Source: JAGOBX01 sp017999075 [NCBI: Candidatus Babelota bacterium]
GTDB taxonomy: Bacteria; JAGOBX01
Direction: 5' to 3'
Assembly: GCA_017999075.1 (NCBI GenBank)
Contig: JAGOBX010000204.1
Coordinates: forward strand, 1-6,473
Length of the DNA: 6,473 nt
Every line of letters starts with the position of its first letter. Position 1 is the stretch's first letter. The position numbers and the translations under genes were made by a program. Shown one piece after another: positions 6,305-6,473 of the stretch. Below the pieces are notes generated by a model that was not told where the DNA came from, ran no database searches, and saw only the letters and a program-made list of their open reading frames with translations.

Positions 6305-6473
6305 AATATTGTGCGCAGGCGAAAGCATAATAGATTTTGTTTCACTTGAAAACGGAAAAAGCCTTGAGGAAACTGTTTTATTTTCAAAACAATCAGGAGG
6401 GTCAAGTTCAAATGTTGCTGTTGGACTTGCCCGTCTTGACATACCTGCAGCTTTTACCGGAATAATAGCTGTC
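6297..6473 (+). CDS. PfkB-family sugar kinase, N-terminal 59 residues (3' end cut by window)
   Basis: The ATG at 6297 opens a frame that runs off the right edge. The visible part is the start of a ribokinase/PfkB-fold kinase: strand KILCAGESIIDFV (residues 3-15) with the 'GE..iDf' pattern typical of fructokinase-like members. It is followed by a substrate-lid region and QSGGSSSNVAVGLARLDIP (32-50), the first PfkB signature, where N39 and the preceding glycines contact the sugar. These enzymes phosphorylate fructose, 2-keto-3-deoxygluconate, ribose or similar sugars with ATP in the cytoplasm. The C-terminal ATP-site signature (the GAGD region) lies outside, so substrate and integrity are unknown. 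No Shine-Dalgarno sequence is obvious; the start lies within the lipoprotein gene (ATGAATAA overlap), which suggests translational coupling. Confidence 0.85.
   Translation, partial: MNKILCAGESIIDFVSLENGKSLEETVLFSKQSGGSSSNVAVGLARLDIPAAFTGIIAV

Noticed and set aside
6160-6411. Minus-strand open frame of 83 codons rich in Phe and Leu
   Set aside because: The hydrophobic residues are the antisense of Lys/Glu/Asn-rich coding DNA. It runs against the lipoprotein and the PfkB start.

Overview
The window is an AT-rich (about 30% G+C by eye), densely packed stretch with every recognisable gene on the + strand. It suggests a diderm bacterium: there is a PorV/UPF0164-like outer-membrane barrel, a secreted protein with a PNPF-type C-terminal domain, and a lipoprotein. 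Low G+C, PNPF/FlgD-like C-termini and PorV-like proteins together recall Elusimicrobiota, Spirochaetota or FCB-group lineages. No 16S rRNA or diagnostic marker is present, so this placement is a guess. TGA is used as a stop, so the code looks standard.

Layout. Bases 2-595 hold the 3' end of a surface or secreted protein whose start lies outside the window. It overlaps by 31 nt a PorV-like barrel protein with a C-terminal TPR tail (565-1863). After a gap of 108 nt comes an unrecognised exported protein, possibly LolA-like (1972-2673). Eleven bases later begins a GH133/GDE_C amylo-alpha-1,6-glucosidase, a glycogen debranching enzyme (2685-4787). A 98-nt AT-rich spacer with a plausible promoter leads to asd, aspartate-semialdehyde dehydrogenase (4886-5902). 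Then come a small charged lipoprotein (5927-6304) and, overlapping it by 8 nt, the first 59 codons of a PfkB-family sugar kinase that runs off the right edge (6297-6473).

How the genes relate. The left half is an envelope module: an exported protein with a sorting-like C-terminus, a barrel of the family that handles such C-termini in type IX secretion, and a periplasmic or outer-membrane protein. The middle and right genes are metabolic: glycogen debranching, aspartate-family amino-acid synthesis and sugar phosphorylation. They are probably neighbours through compact genome organisation rather than as one pathway. I see no tRNA, rRNA, CRISPR array, insertion sequence or convincing rho-independent terminator.

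There is no clear new system. The items most worth a second look are the barrel-TPR fusion paired by overlap with a CTD protein, an A9 tract where loss of one base would fuse the lipoprotein to the kinase, and a strong excess of CCGG with no GGCC.
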